NCBI RefSeq assembly: GCF_001968835.1
Contig: NZ_MRDE01000115.1
Span: forward strand, 1 to 35,511
Direction: 5' to 3'
DNA: 35,511 bases
DNA from: Tersicoccus phoenicis
GTDB lineage: Bacteria; Actinomycetota; Actinomycetes; Actinomycetales; Micrococcaceae
Shown one piece after another: positions 16,786 through 23,905 of the stretch (position 1 is its first letter; every line of letters begins with the position of its first letter). Made by a program: the position numbers and the translations under genes. The notes under the pieces are model-generated. The model was given only the letters and a program-made list of their open reading frames with translations, searched no databases and was not told the DNA's origin.

Positions 16786-17717
16786 TGCCCGAGCCATTCG
16801 ATGTCCTGGCGGCGCTCATTCGCGTGGATCGCTCACCAAACCTGGCCTTGGCTGCGCGGAGCCTCGCGGCGGCTGGCGTGCCCGTGTTCCCGTGCCTGGT
16901 CGAGGGGAAGCGTCCGCTGACCCGCCGCGGGTTCCTCGAAGCGAGCAGCGACCCGGAACAGGTTGCCGCGTGGTGGTCGCGCACAACGAATGCGAACATC
17001 GGCCTCCCGACCGGTGCCCCATCGGGCGTTGTCGTCGTCGATGTCGATGTCCACGGCCCCCACGACGGCCGCGCGGCGTACCAGCGCGCCACCGACGCGG
17101 GACTCGTCGATGGAGCGGGTCTGCTGGTGCGCACACCGACCGGTGGCGCGCACGTGTACTTCCCGGCGACCCCGGGCAGGGAGCAGCGGTCGTGGCAGGC
17201 AGCCACCGCGGGTGTCGATTTCCGGGGTGACGGCGGCTACATCATCGCTCCACCTTCCCGGCGAATCATCGACGGCAGCGTCCGCCGTTACGAGGTCGCC
17301 GACATTGCCGCGCACTCGGTCGGCGCGGTGGATGCGGCCCGTCTGCGGGACTTTCTCGACCCGCGCCCCGTCGCCCGACCACGCGCGAGCAGCGGCTCGA
17401 TGGATGTGGATTCTAATCGGTTGGCGGCGTGGGTCGCCGGGCGGGGCGAGGGCGAGCGGAACCGGGGCCTGTTCTGGGCCGCCTGCCGCCTCGCCGAGAA
17501 CGGCGTCTCGCCCGCCGACGCACTTGATGTGCTGGGGTCTGCGGCACACTCGGCGGGTCTGGGTGATCGCGAGATCACCACGACGGTGCGCTCTGCCTAC
17601 CGAGCTACCCAGCCCGCATCCGAAGTGACGCCCGCCGGCCGGAGCCAGAGCGCGGGCCGATGGTTCGGTCGCTCGGAGAGCCCGCCGTCCGCAGCCTTGG
17701 GGAGGGCTGGGCTGTGA
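16785..17717 (+). CDS. Bifunctional DNA primase/polymerase (PrimPol domain)
   Basis: This 310-residue protein has the archaeo-eukaryotic primase/polymerase fold signatures: GVVVVDVDVHG with the metal-binding Asp pair near 86 and 88, TPTGGAHVYF with His near 123, and GVDFRGDGGYIIAPPS with Asp near 145. The N-terminus (ALAARSLAAAGVPVFPC) and GKRPLTRRGFLEAS are typical. No helicase domain follows; the C-terminal 100 residues contain a helical segment (NRGLFWAACRLAENGVS) common to these proteins. It probably primes replication of the element after excision or transfer. The ATG overlaps the previous stop by one base, and its own stop overlaps the DUF2637 start. Confidence 0.88.
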   Translation: MPEPFDVLAALIRVDRSPNLALAARSLAAAGVPVFPCLVEGKRPLTRRGFLEASSDPEQVAAWWSRTTNANIGLPTGAPSGVVVVDVDVHGPHDGRAAYQRATDAGLVDGAGLLVRTPTGGAHVYFPATPGREQRSWQAATAGVDFRGDGGYIIAPPSRRIIDGSVRRYEVADIAAHSVGAVDAARLRDFLDPRPVARPRASSGSMDVDSNRLAAWVAGRGEGERNRGLFWAACRLAENGVSPADALDVLGSAAHSAGLGDREITTTVRSAYRATQPASEVTPAGRSQSAGRWFGRSESPPSAALGRAGL

Positions 17718-18397
17718 GGCGTGAATCGGAGGGGCGGCGCTGGGCCGCTATGACGGCGGTTGCGGGGACGGTGTTCATCGCCGCCGGGGCGTTCTGGCTG
17801 TCGTTCACGTCGCTGGCCGATCTGGCCGCTCGCTCCGGGATCGGGTCGGGGCAGGCGTGGGCGTGGCCGCTGATCGTGGACGGCATCATCGTCGTCTCGA
17901 CAGTCGCCGTCGTCGCTCTCGCTGGGCAGCGCTCGGCCTGGTATCCGTGGGCGCTGCTGGTCGGCGGCGCGCTCGTGTCGGTGACGGCGAACGCCATTCA
18001 CGCCGTCGTCGCCGCGGACGCCGACGTTCCAAGGATGCTCGCGGCATCAGTCGCAGCGGTGCCGCCCGTCGTGCTGCTGGCCATCACGCACCTGACCGTG
18101 ATCCTCACCCGCTCCACCGACCCCGACACGGAGCCTGACGCCGCCACGTCGTTCTCGGCCGCCGCTGTGGGGTCAATGCCTGCGCTGCCGTCTGGCGACG
18201 CACAACCGGCCCGTCGCGACGATGGTGTGGCGGATCGGCGGGCGCTGGGGTGGGAGCTGCGGGAGGCGGGCTGGTCGAACAAGCGGATCGCCCGAGAGCT
18301 CGGGGTGCATCCCTCGACGGTGGGCCGCTGGTTCGCCGTCGCGCACCTGACAGACACAACCGACGCCGCCGACGAGCGGGAGGAGACGACCCCATGA
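17714..18397 (+). CDS. DUF2637 membrane protein with C-terminal HTH
   Basis: This 227-residue protein has four hydrophobic segments at about residues 13-33, 50-68, 77-97 and 107-130. A hydrophilic linker and a helix-turn-helix follow at about 177-207 (LGWELREAGWSNKRIARELGVHPSTVGRWF). This is the DUF2637 architecture seen in actinobacterial conjugative elements, often annotated as SpdB-like or plasmid transfer proteins. The HTH resembles those of resolvases or Spo0J-type adaptors and may tether DNA to the membrane; that is inference. The GTG start overlaps the PrimPol stop (GTGA), and the end overlaps the next start (ATGA). Confidence 0.84.
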   Translation: MRRESEGRRWAAMTAVAGTVFIAAGAFWLSFTSLADLAARSGIGSGQAWAWPLIVDGIIVVSTVAVVALAGQRSAWYPWALLVGGALVSVTANAIHAVVAADADVPRMLAASVAAVPPVVLLAITHLTVILTRSTDPDTEPDAATSFSAAAVGSMPALPSGDAQPARRDDGVADRRALGWELREAGWSNKRIARELGVHPSTVGRWFAVAHLTDTTDAADEREETTP

Positions 18398-18798
18398 ACA
18401 CCACCGAAAACCCGCAGCACAACGACCCGACGAGGCCCGATCCGGCACGCCCGGTTTCCGAGGAGCCGCAGGAGCGCTCCGAGCCTGTCGAGGCGACGAG
18501 CACGCCGGAGGCGGTGCGGGCCGCTCAGGTCGCCCGCGAGGACAAGCAGCACGCGATCGTTCGCGGGCGCGGCGTGGAGTGGGTGCGCCCCACCGACCTC
18601 ATCGTCCGGCACTCGGCGCACGCGGCCGGTCGTGGTCTCGACTTCCAGGCCGAGCTGGCACGCCGCACCCGCACCCCGATAGGGGCCGGAGTCCGTCGGC
18701 TCGGGGACCGCGCCCGACGGTTACCGCCGATCTCGGCGTTCGGGCGCAGCACCGCACCGGCGTCGCAGCTGTCCCGCTCCGGCGTCTCGATGAGTTGA
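18394..18798 (+). CDS. Small conserved-type hypothetical protein of the transfer operon
   Basis: This protein has 134 residues, with an ATG start overlapping the previous stop in ATGA. The first 45 residues are Pro/Glu/Thr-rich and probably disordered. The core (EDKQHAIVRGRGVEWVRPTD, then LIVRHSAHAAGRGLDFQAEL) is basic and compact. The tail (RRLGDRARRLPPISAFGR) is strongly positively charged. The charge suggests nucleic-acid or membrane binding, possibly as an accessory mobilisation protein, but I do not recognise the family. Its place between DUF2637 and ParB genes fits a DNA-processing role. Confidence 0.72.
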   Translation: MNTTENPQHNDPTRPDPARPVSEEPQERSEPVEATSTPEAVRAAQVAREDKQHAIVRGRGVEWVRPTDLIVRHSAHAAGRGLDFQAELARRTRTPIGAGVRRLGDRARRLPPISAFGRSTAPASQLSRSGVSMS

Positions 18799-18862
18799 CG
18801 GTGGTGAAGTGTCATGGCTGCGACGGCATCGGCATGCAGGACGCACTCGTGGGAGCGAGTGC

Positions 18863-18884
18863 GCACCTGCCTGCCAGGAGGTGC
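18863..18884 (+). promoter_or_regulatory. Hairpin that could mask a ribosome binding site
   Basis: GCACCT-G-CCT pairs with AGG-AGGTGC around a GCC loop. The right arm contains the whole AGGAGGTG ribosome site (18876-18883) for the gene starting at 18892. The structure would keep that gene off until opened, for example by upstream translation. A related stretch (CCTACCTGCCAGGTG) lies in the leader before the ArdC-like gene. Confidence 0.4.
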
Positions 18885-18891
18885 CGACACC

Positions 18892-19779
18892 ATGACCACA
18901 CCAACCCGCACCAGCACCGCTCCGACGGCCGACGGGGCTGAGGACTTCACCACTGGCGAGGGCCTGCGCGCCCTGCTCAATCGCCTCGCCGAGGGCGGCG
19001 AGGATGCCTGGGTTCACGACCCGGTGGCCCGCGATCTGATGGAGTTCGCCGCCGACAAGTACCGCGCCCTGGCTCGCAAGCACAAGCTCGACACCTGGGA
19101 AGCGGTGACGGCGGCGTTCGACGCGATGCAGTACCGCTCGACCCGCGAGGCCAACGACCCGTGGGCGATCATCACCCACGCCGTGCGGATCACCTGCGTC
19201 TACGAGGAACGCGCCCAAGGCCTGCTCTGCTCCGTGCACCAGGCCCGCCGCGCCCACGTCTCGGCGTTCCACGACCCCGAACGATTCTCCGAACGCGACA
19301 CCGCGCTGGCCGACTACCATCCCGCGTTCCACACCACCGACCTGCGTCCCAGCGACCTCGAACCGGAACCGCGCGACAGTCTCGGGTCGGCGCAGGCATG
19401 CATGTCCGCAGGATCGGCGGCCGAGGACGCCATCGCGATGCTGTGCCTGCTCGACTGGCCCACCGACACCGCACGGGCCGCCGTCGAGCACGTCTGCGGC
19501 GCGTTGATGAAGGCCGGCACCCGCCAGTCCGCCTACGAGACACTGCGCCGCGATCGGCACGCGCGGGCACTGCTCGACCTGCCGCGCCGCTCCTGGGCCG
19601 CTCTCCTGAAAGCACTGCTCGGGAACCAGCACCCGGCCTACGTCGCCACCAGCAGCGGTCGCGGCATCCTGCTCCGGCTCCTGCTGGGCGAGACCCTCGA
19701 CCTACTGCTCCGCGACGACGATCTGATCCTCGCGCTCGCACTGGCCGCCCCGAACGGTGGAGGCGGTGAGTCGTCGTGA
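18892..19779 (+). CDS. Hypothetical protein of the transfer operon, mostly helical
   Basis: This protein has 295 residues; the ATG at 18892 is chosen for the AGGAGGTG eight bases upstream. It is nearly all alpha-helical. A segment at about 70-110 (DTWEAVTAAFDAMQYRST, ANDPWAIITHAVRITC) loosely recalls region 2 of sigma factors, and a second helical block near 190-250 (AMLCLLDWPTDTARAAVEHV, QSAYETLRRDRHARALLDLP) recalls a region 4-like HTH. The likeness is faint and I make no functional claim. No signal peptide or membrane segment is seen. The stop overlaps the ParB start (GTGA), so the two are probably co-translated. Confidence 0.75.
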   Translation: MTTPTRTSTAPTADGAEDFTTGEGLRALLNRLAEGGEDAWVHDPVARDLMEFAADKYRALARKHKLDTWEAVTAAFDAMQYRSTREANDPWAIITHAVRITCVYEERAQGLLCSVHQARRAHVSAFHDPERFSERDTALADYHPAFHTTDLRPSDLEPEPRDSLGSAQACMSAGSAAEDAIAMLCLLDWPTDTARAAVEHVCGALMKAGTRQSAYETLRRDRHARALLDLPRRSWAALLKALLGNQHPAYVATSSGRGILLRLLLGETLDLLLRDDDLILALALAAPNGGGGESS

Positions 19780-20777
19780 CCGAGCCACAGATCGGCAGCA
19801 TCCAGCTCGACCGCACCGTCGATTCGATCCTCGTCGGCACACGCCACCGCGCCGACCTCGGCGACATCGACACACTCGCGGCATCCATCGACCGCGACGG
19901 CCTGCTACAACCTCTCACAATCACCATCGACGGCGTGCTCGTGTGCGGGGCACGACGCCTCGCCGCTATCAAGAAGCTCGGCTGGCGCACCGTCAACGTG
20001 TGGGTGCGCAGCGGCCTTTCCGACCGGCTCGGGCAGCTCCTCGCCGAGCAGGACGACAACATGCTCCACAAGCCCTACACCCAGCTCGAAGCCGCCGGAC
20101 TCTACCGCGAGATCAAGCAGGTCATGGCCGAGGACGCCGCCCGCCGAAAGTCCGCCACCCAGTTCAGCAGCGAGAACCAGCCCGGAAACGACGGTGGTGC
20201 AAACTTTGCACCACCGTTGAACGGGCCACTCGGGAAGACCCGTGAACAGGCGGCGGCGATGATTCCCGGCGGTGCCTCCCACACGACGTTGGAGAAGATC
20301 GGCTACCTCGAAGACATCGCCAACAACCCCACTCAGCCCGAGATTCTGCGCGCCGAGGCCGCCGCCGGGCTGGCAAGGATCGAGGCCGGCGACCCGGTGC
20401 ATCCGATCTATCAAGCGATCCGCGATGCCGACACCACCGAGCGGGAGCGGCGCGAGGCCGAGCTCCACGCCCGCGCCGAAGCAGCCGTGGCCCAGGCGAA
20501 GTCGATCAAGAAGGGCAAGCACACCCCACCGCGACCACTGCCGCTCGTCACCGACAACGGGCAACCCGTCCGCTACCCGCTCCGGGCGTTCATCCAGACC
20601 TGGGGCGAACTGACCAACTGGTGGACCCACTACGACGCCAACACCCTCGCCGCCGAGCTGACCGACGAGCAGTTCGAGAACTTCCTCGCCACCGCCGACG
20701 GCACCCTCCGATTCGCCGCCGCACTCCGAGCCGCCCGCGAAGGCGCGACGGAGCGGCCACGACTCCGAGCACTCTGA
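19776..20777 (+). CDS. ParB/Spo0J-type partition protein
   Basis: This 333-residue protein has an N-terminal ParB/sulfiredoxin-fold domain: GTRHRADLGDIDTLAASI, DRDGLLQPLTIT, then VCGARRLAAIKKLGW. This domain is the CTPase/DNA-loading domain in known ParBs. The central helical region (EAAGLYREIKQVMAED, TREQAAAMIPGG, TTLEKIGYLEDIA) fits the HTH part. The C-terminal half is charged and helical. No ParA gene is adjacent, as is common in ICEs, where such proteins may act in stabilisation or in regulating transfer. The middle of the gene contains a 27-bp palindrome (20191-20217). It starts at a GTG overlapping the previous stop. Confidence 0.87.
   Translation: MTEPQIGSIQLDRTVDSILVGTRHRADLGDIDTLAASIDRDGLLQPLTITIDGVLVCGARRLAAIKKLGWRTVNVWVRSGLSDRLGQLLAEQDDNMLHKPYTQLEAAGLYREIKQVMAEDAARRKSATQFSSENQPGNDGGANFAPPLNGPLGKTREQAAAMIPGGASHTTLEKIGYLEDIANNPTQPEILRAEAAAGLARIEAGDPVHPIYQAIRDADTTERERREAELHARAEAAVAQAKSIKKGKHTPPRPLPLVTDNGQPVRYPLRAFIQTWGELTNWWTHYDANTLAAELTDEQFENFLATADGTLRFAAALRAAREGATERPRLRAL
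20191..20217. repeat. 27-bp near-perfect palindrome inside parB-like gene
   Basis: ACGGTGGTGCAAA (20191-20203), a single C, then TTTGCACCACCGT (20205-20217) form 13-bp arms without mismatch. In frame it encodes DGGANFAPPL, in a linker between the N-terminal domain and the HTH region. It does not match the parS consensus TGTTTCACGTGAAACA. It may be a binding site for this ParB or another element protein, or an mRNA hairpin. Confidence 0.7.
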
Positions 20778-20813
20778 CCGCCGGCGTGGGCGCGGCGTGC
20801 GCACCTGCTCGGC

Positions 20814-21506
20814 ATGAGCCCTGCACCCACCGATCCCCGGAACCGCCGCCGAATCGTCGCCCTCATCGCCGCCGGCATCGTCCTGCTGCTCCTAGCCGGG
20901 GTCGGCGACTACGGACTCCTCACCGGCCCACGCAACAGCAGCAACACCGATCCCGACGCGGAGCCCGGCCCGGTCACCACGGCACCGCCGACCGTGGTAC
21001 CGAGCACACCCCGGCCGCCGCGGGTTCCAGCAGTTCCGCGTTCGGCCGATCCCGAGACTTTCGCTCAGGGCGTCGCGTCCACGCTGTTCGCGTGGGACAC
21101 GGCTTCGGGGCTGTGGCCGCTGGACTACACCTCGGCAATCCTCACGGTCGGTGACCCCAGCGGGGACGAGCAAGCAGGGCTGGCCTCCGACGTAGCGACA
21201 TACCTGCCGACCCGTGACGCCTGGATCGAGCTGCGGCAGTACGCCACCCGTCAGCACCTCACCATTGACACCGCGTACGTCCCTGACGCCTGGGCCGACG
21301 CGGTAGCGCAGTCCCAGCCGGGGCAGCTCGCAGCAGGAACGACGGCCGTCACGATCGAGGGCACCCGCCACCGTGCCGGGGTCTGGAACGGCCAACCGGT
21401 CACCAGCGAGCATCCAGTCGCGTTCACCGTGTTCGTCGTCTGCGCCCCGACCTACCCGACCTGCCACCTGCTGCGGCTCTCGCAGCTCGACAACCCGCTG
21501 CGCTGA
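20814..21506 (+). CDS. VirB8/TcpC-like conjugation protein
   Basis: This 230-residue protein has one membrane segment at about residues 14-36 (VALIAAGIVLLLLAGVG), a Pro/Thr-rich linker to about 75, and a C-terminal domain beginning DPETFAQGVASTLFAWD. That domain has the length and alternating pattern of the NTF2-like fold of VirB8/TcpC proteins (WIELRQYATRQHLTIDT, AVTIEGTRHRAGVW, AFTVFVVCAPTYPTCHLL). Such proteins sit in the membrane and assemble the transfer channel. No good ribosome site precedes the ATG at 20814; the leader carries GTGCGCACCTGC, similar to upstream leaders. It lies 36 bases after the ParB-like gene and 13 bases before the wall hydrolase. Confidence 0.75.
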   Translation: MSPAPTDPRNRRRIVALIAAGIVLLLLAGVGDYGLLTGPRNSSNTDPDAEPGPVTTAPPTVVPSTPRPPRVPAVPRSADPETFAQGVASTLFAWDTASGLWPLDYTSAILTVGDPSGDEQAGLASDVATYLPTRDAWIELRQYATRQHLTIDTAYVPDAWADAVAQSQPGQLAAGTTAVTIEGTRHRAGVWNGQPVTSEHPVAFTVFVVCAPTYPTCHLLRLSQLDNPLR

Positions 21507-21519
21507 AGGGGTTGGCGTC

Positions 21520-23133
21520 GTGTTCCGCAAAGCCGCCATCGCAGCCCTGGCGCTGCTCTTCTTCGCCCCCACCGCGGCACTCCTCGGGATCGGGGTGATG
21601 ATGAACCCCGCTGCCGCCTACTGCGCCACCCCCGCCGGGACCGTGAACCTCGGCCCGATCCCGGACTCGCTCACCGTCACCACCACGAACGGCGAGACCT
21701 TCACCCTGAATCGCCAGCAGCTCACGCACGCGGCCACGATCATCTCCGTCGGCAACGGCATCACCGACGTGGGCAGGCCCGGAATCAAGATCGCGCTGAT
21801 GGCAGCACTCACCGAGTCCACGCTGCGGATGCTCACCAACACCGGCACCTACCCCGAGTCGGCGAACTACCCGAACGACGGCAACGGCAGCGACCACGAC
21901 TCCCTCGGCCTGTTCCAGATGCGCCCCCAATCCGGGTGGGGCACCGTCGCCGAGTTGATGGACCCGAACTATCAGGCGCGAGCGTTCTTCGGCGGGCCGA
22001 CCGGACCGAACTACCCCTCACCGCGCGGCCTGCTCGACATCCCCGACTGGCAACAGATGGACCCCGGCGAAGCCGCCCAAGCCGTCGAGGTGTCCGCCTA
22101 CCCCGACCGCTACCGAAACTACGCGCCCGTCGCCGACAGCATCCTCGCCACCCTCACCAGCGGCGGCAGCACTGCTGCTGTTGGCGTTGGTGGCCCGGCG
22201 ATCTCGTCGTCACGGGTGGTGTTCCCACTGCCCGAGGGCACCTGGGTGCCGACCTCACCGTTCGGGATGCGCGTCCACCCGATCACGGGCGAACGGAAGC
22301 TGCACACCGGCACCGACTTCGCCGCGCCCGACGGCACACCGATCCTCGCGGCCGCGGCCGGCACGGTCACCGTCGCGGAGTTCTCCGGCGGATACGGCGG
22401 CCTCATCGTCATCGAGCACACCATCGACGGCAAGACCGTCGCAACCGCGTACGCGCACATGTGGCAGAGCGGCATCCACGTCCGTCCCGGTGACCGCGTG
22501 AGCGCGGGGCAGCACATCGGCGATGTCGGCTCCTCGGGCATGAGCACCGGCGCGCATCTGCACTTCGAGGTCCGGCCCGGCGGCACGAACGGCGAGGCCA
22601 TCGACGCCGCCGCCTGGCTCAACGAGCACGGTGCCGCGAACCTGCCGACGGCGACCAGCGGGTCACCTGCCGCCTGCAACAACGCCACTGCCGGTGCACC
22701 GACCGGTGTCGATGGGGACCCCGACCGGCTCGTCGACGATCCCACCAGCTCGGGCAAGATCACCGCCCGCATGCTCCACCTCTATCAGCAGACCCTCGCC
22801 GCGTTCCCCGACACCGGCTGGGGCTGCTACTCACCGCGCCCCGGCACCAAGTCAGAGCATCCCCTCGGCAGGGCGTGCGATATCACCTTCGGCAACCGCA
22901 TCGGCCAGCGACCCACCCCGGTACAGCTCGACGCCGGCTGGAAGGTCACCAACTGGATGAAGGACAACGCCGACGTGCTCGGCATCGAGTACCTGATCTG
23001 GCAAGGCCAAATCTGGTCCGTCACCCGCGACGACCAGGGCTGGCGACCCTACAACGGCGGCGGCATGCACGACCCCGCCTCCATCACCGGAGGCCACTAC
23101 GACCACCTCCACGTCACCGTCAAGGCAGGGTGA
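21520..23133 (+). CDS. Three-domain cell-wall hydrolase of the transfer apparatus
   Basis: This 537-residue protein begins with a signal peptide (FRKAAIAALALLFFAPTAALL). Residues about 65-210 look like a lysozyme/transglycosylase domain (IALMAALTESTLRML, SLGLFQMRPQSGWG). Residues about 245-365 are an M23/LytM endopeptidase domain with both zinc motifs intact (HTGTDFAAPDG, HLHFEV). The last 140 residues resemble a D-Ala-D-Ala carboxypeptidase/M15-like domain (HPLGRACDITFG, GHYDHLHVTV). It probably opens peptidoglycan for the transfer channel, as VirB1-like proteins do elsewhere. The GTG start at 21520 follows GAAGGGG, 13 bases after the previous stop. The next gene begins six bases after its stop. 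Confidence 0.87.
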   Translation: MFRKAAIAALALLFFAPTAALLGIGVMMNPAAAYCATPAGTVNLGPIPDSLTVTTTNGETFTLNRQQLTHAATIISVGNGITDVGRPGIKIALMAALTESTLRMLTNTGTYPESANYPNDGNGSDHDSLGLFQMRPQSGWGTVAELMDPNYQARAFFGGPTGPNYPSPRGLLDIPDWQQMDPGEAAQAVEVSAYPDRYRNYAPVADSILATLTSGGSTAAVGVGGPAISSSRVVFPLPEGTWVPTSPFGMRVHPITGERKLHTGTDFAAPDGTPILAAAAGTVTVAEFSGGYGGLIVIEHTIDGKTVATAYAHMWQSGIHVRPGDRVSAGQHIGDVGSSGMSTGAHLHFEVRPGGTNGEAIDAAAWLNEHGAANLPTATSGSPAACNNATAGAPTGVDGDPDRLVDDPTSSGKITARMLHLYQQTLAAFPDTGWGCYSPRPGTKSEHPLGRACDITFGNRIGQRPTPVQLDAGWKVTNWMKDNADVLGIEYLIWQGQIWSVTRDDQGWRPYNGGGMHDPASITGGHYDHLHVTVKAG

Positions 23134-23139
23134 TCGGCG

Positions 23140-23406
23140 ATGGGTGTCTTTCCCGACTTCGACGGGCTCGGCAGCATCGGCGACCTTCGCGCCGTGGTCG
23201 GCGCGCTCTTGACGTTCGTCCTCATCGTCGCCGTCCTCATGCTCATCGTCTCCGCGATCGTGTGGGCGATCGCGACGGCCCACGGTAACTACGCGACCGC
23301 CAGCAAAGGCCGCATCGGAGTGCTCGTCGCCGTCGGTGCCGCCGTCCTCGCCGGAGGCGGCGTGGCCTGGATGAACTGGCTCCTCAACCTCGGCCAACAA
23401 CTCTGA
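23140..23406 (+). CDS. Small two-TM pilin-like protein (DUF6112/VirB2-like), copy 1
   Basis: This 88-residue protein has two long hydrophobic segments (LRAVVGALLTFVLIVAVLML and IGVLVAVGAAVLAGGGVAWM) joined by a short polar loop (ATAHGNYATASKGR). This is the topology of VirB2/TrbC-type pilins and matches the actinobacterial DUF6112 family. It is paralogous to the protein at 23552-23872, sharing the pattern of (I/V)VSAIVW, then N-x(3)-A-(S/T)-(K/R)-GKIGVLV-like residues, then a C-terminal (W/F)xxNxGQ. Unlike copy 2 it has no obvious N-terminal extension. It starts six bases after the wall hydrolase. Confidence 0.8.
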   Translation: MGVFPDFDGLGSIGDLRAVVGALLTFVLIVAVLMLIVSAIVWAIATAHGNYATASKGRIGVLVAVGAAVLAGGGVAWMNWLLNLGQQL

Positions 23407-23427
23407 CGCCGATCGCCTCCGAGCCCG

Positions 23428-23458
23428 GCAATGCCCACGTTCTCGACGTGGGCATTGC
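23428..23458 (+). terminator. Strong hairpin between the two pilin-like genes
   Basis: GCAATGCCCACGT (23428-23440), a five-base loop TCTCG, and ACGTGGGCATTGC (23446-23458) make a perfect 13-bp stem. No U-run follows, so it is not a classical intrinsic terminator. It could partially stop transcription or protect the 3' end of the upstream message, giving different amounts of the two pilin-like proteins. Confidence 0.6.
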
Positions 23459-23551
23459 TGTATCCGCTGTCGAGGGGCTGTGGGTGCACCTGTCGCGTGT
23501 ATCCCGTCTGCGATTCCGCGGGCGGGCCGCCCGTCGCCAAGGAGACCTACC

Positions 23552-23872
23552 GTGTTCGATCTGCTCGCCAACGTCATGTCCGCGCCGCTGCTGGTGCCGA
23601 TGGACATCAACATCGACCCCAACACCAACGGCCTGCCGGGGATCAACCAACTCCGCACCATCGTCGGCGCGGTGATGACCATCGGCCTGATCCTCAGCGT
23701 GCTCGCGCTGATCGTGTCCGCGATCGTGTGGGGCTTCGGCGCGAACTCCTCCAACCCGCACCTCGCCTCGCGCGGGAAGATCGGCGTTCTCGTCTCCTGC
23801 GGCGCGGCGGTGATCTGCGGCGCGAGCGTGACGCTCATCAACTTCTTCTGGAACGTCGGCCAGTCCGTCTGA
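23552..23872 (+). CDS. Small two-TM pilin-like protein (DUF6112/VirB2-like), copy 2
   Basis: This 106-residue protein starts at the GTG at 23552, chosen for the AAGGAG ten bases upstream; a longer frame to 23480 runs back over the intergenic hairpin region. The N-terminus (VFDLLANVMSAPLLVPMDIN) is followed by NTNGLPGINQL. Two hydrophobic segments then follow (IVGAVMTIGLILSVLALIV and GVLVSCGAAVICGASVTLI) around a polar loop (GFGANSSNPHLASRGK). It is clearly a paralogue of the preceding small protein. One of the two may be the pilus subunit and the other a minor or adaptor subunit. It lies 33 bases before the TrbL-like gene. Confidence 0.8.
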   Translation: MFDLLANVMSAPLLVPMDINIDPNTNGLPGINQLRTIVGAVMTIGLILSVLALIVSAIVWGFGANSSNPHLASRGKIGVLVSCGAAVICGASVTLINFFWNVGQSV

Positions 23873-23905
23873 CCCGACTGTCGTCGTCGAGAGCTGGTGT
23901 TCGTG

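Noticed and set aside
20191-20217. Standard parS site
   Set aside because: Sequence does not resemble the TGTTTCACGTGAAACA consensus; listed as an unexplained palindrome instead.
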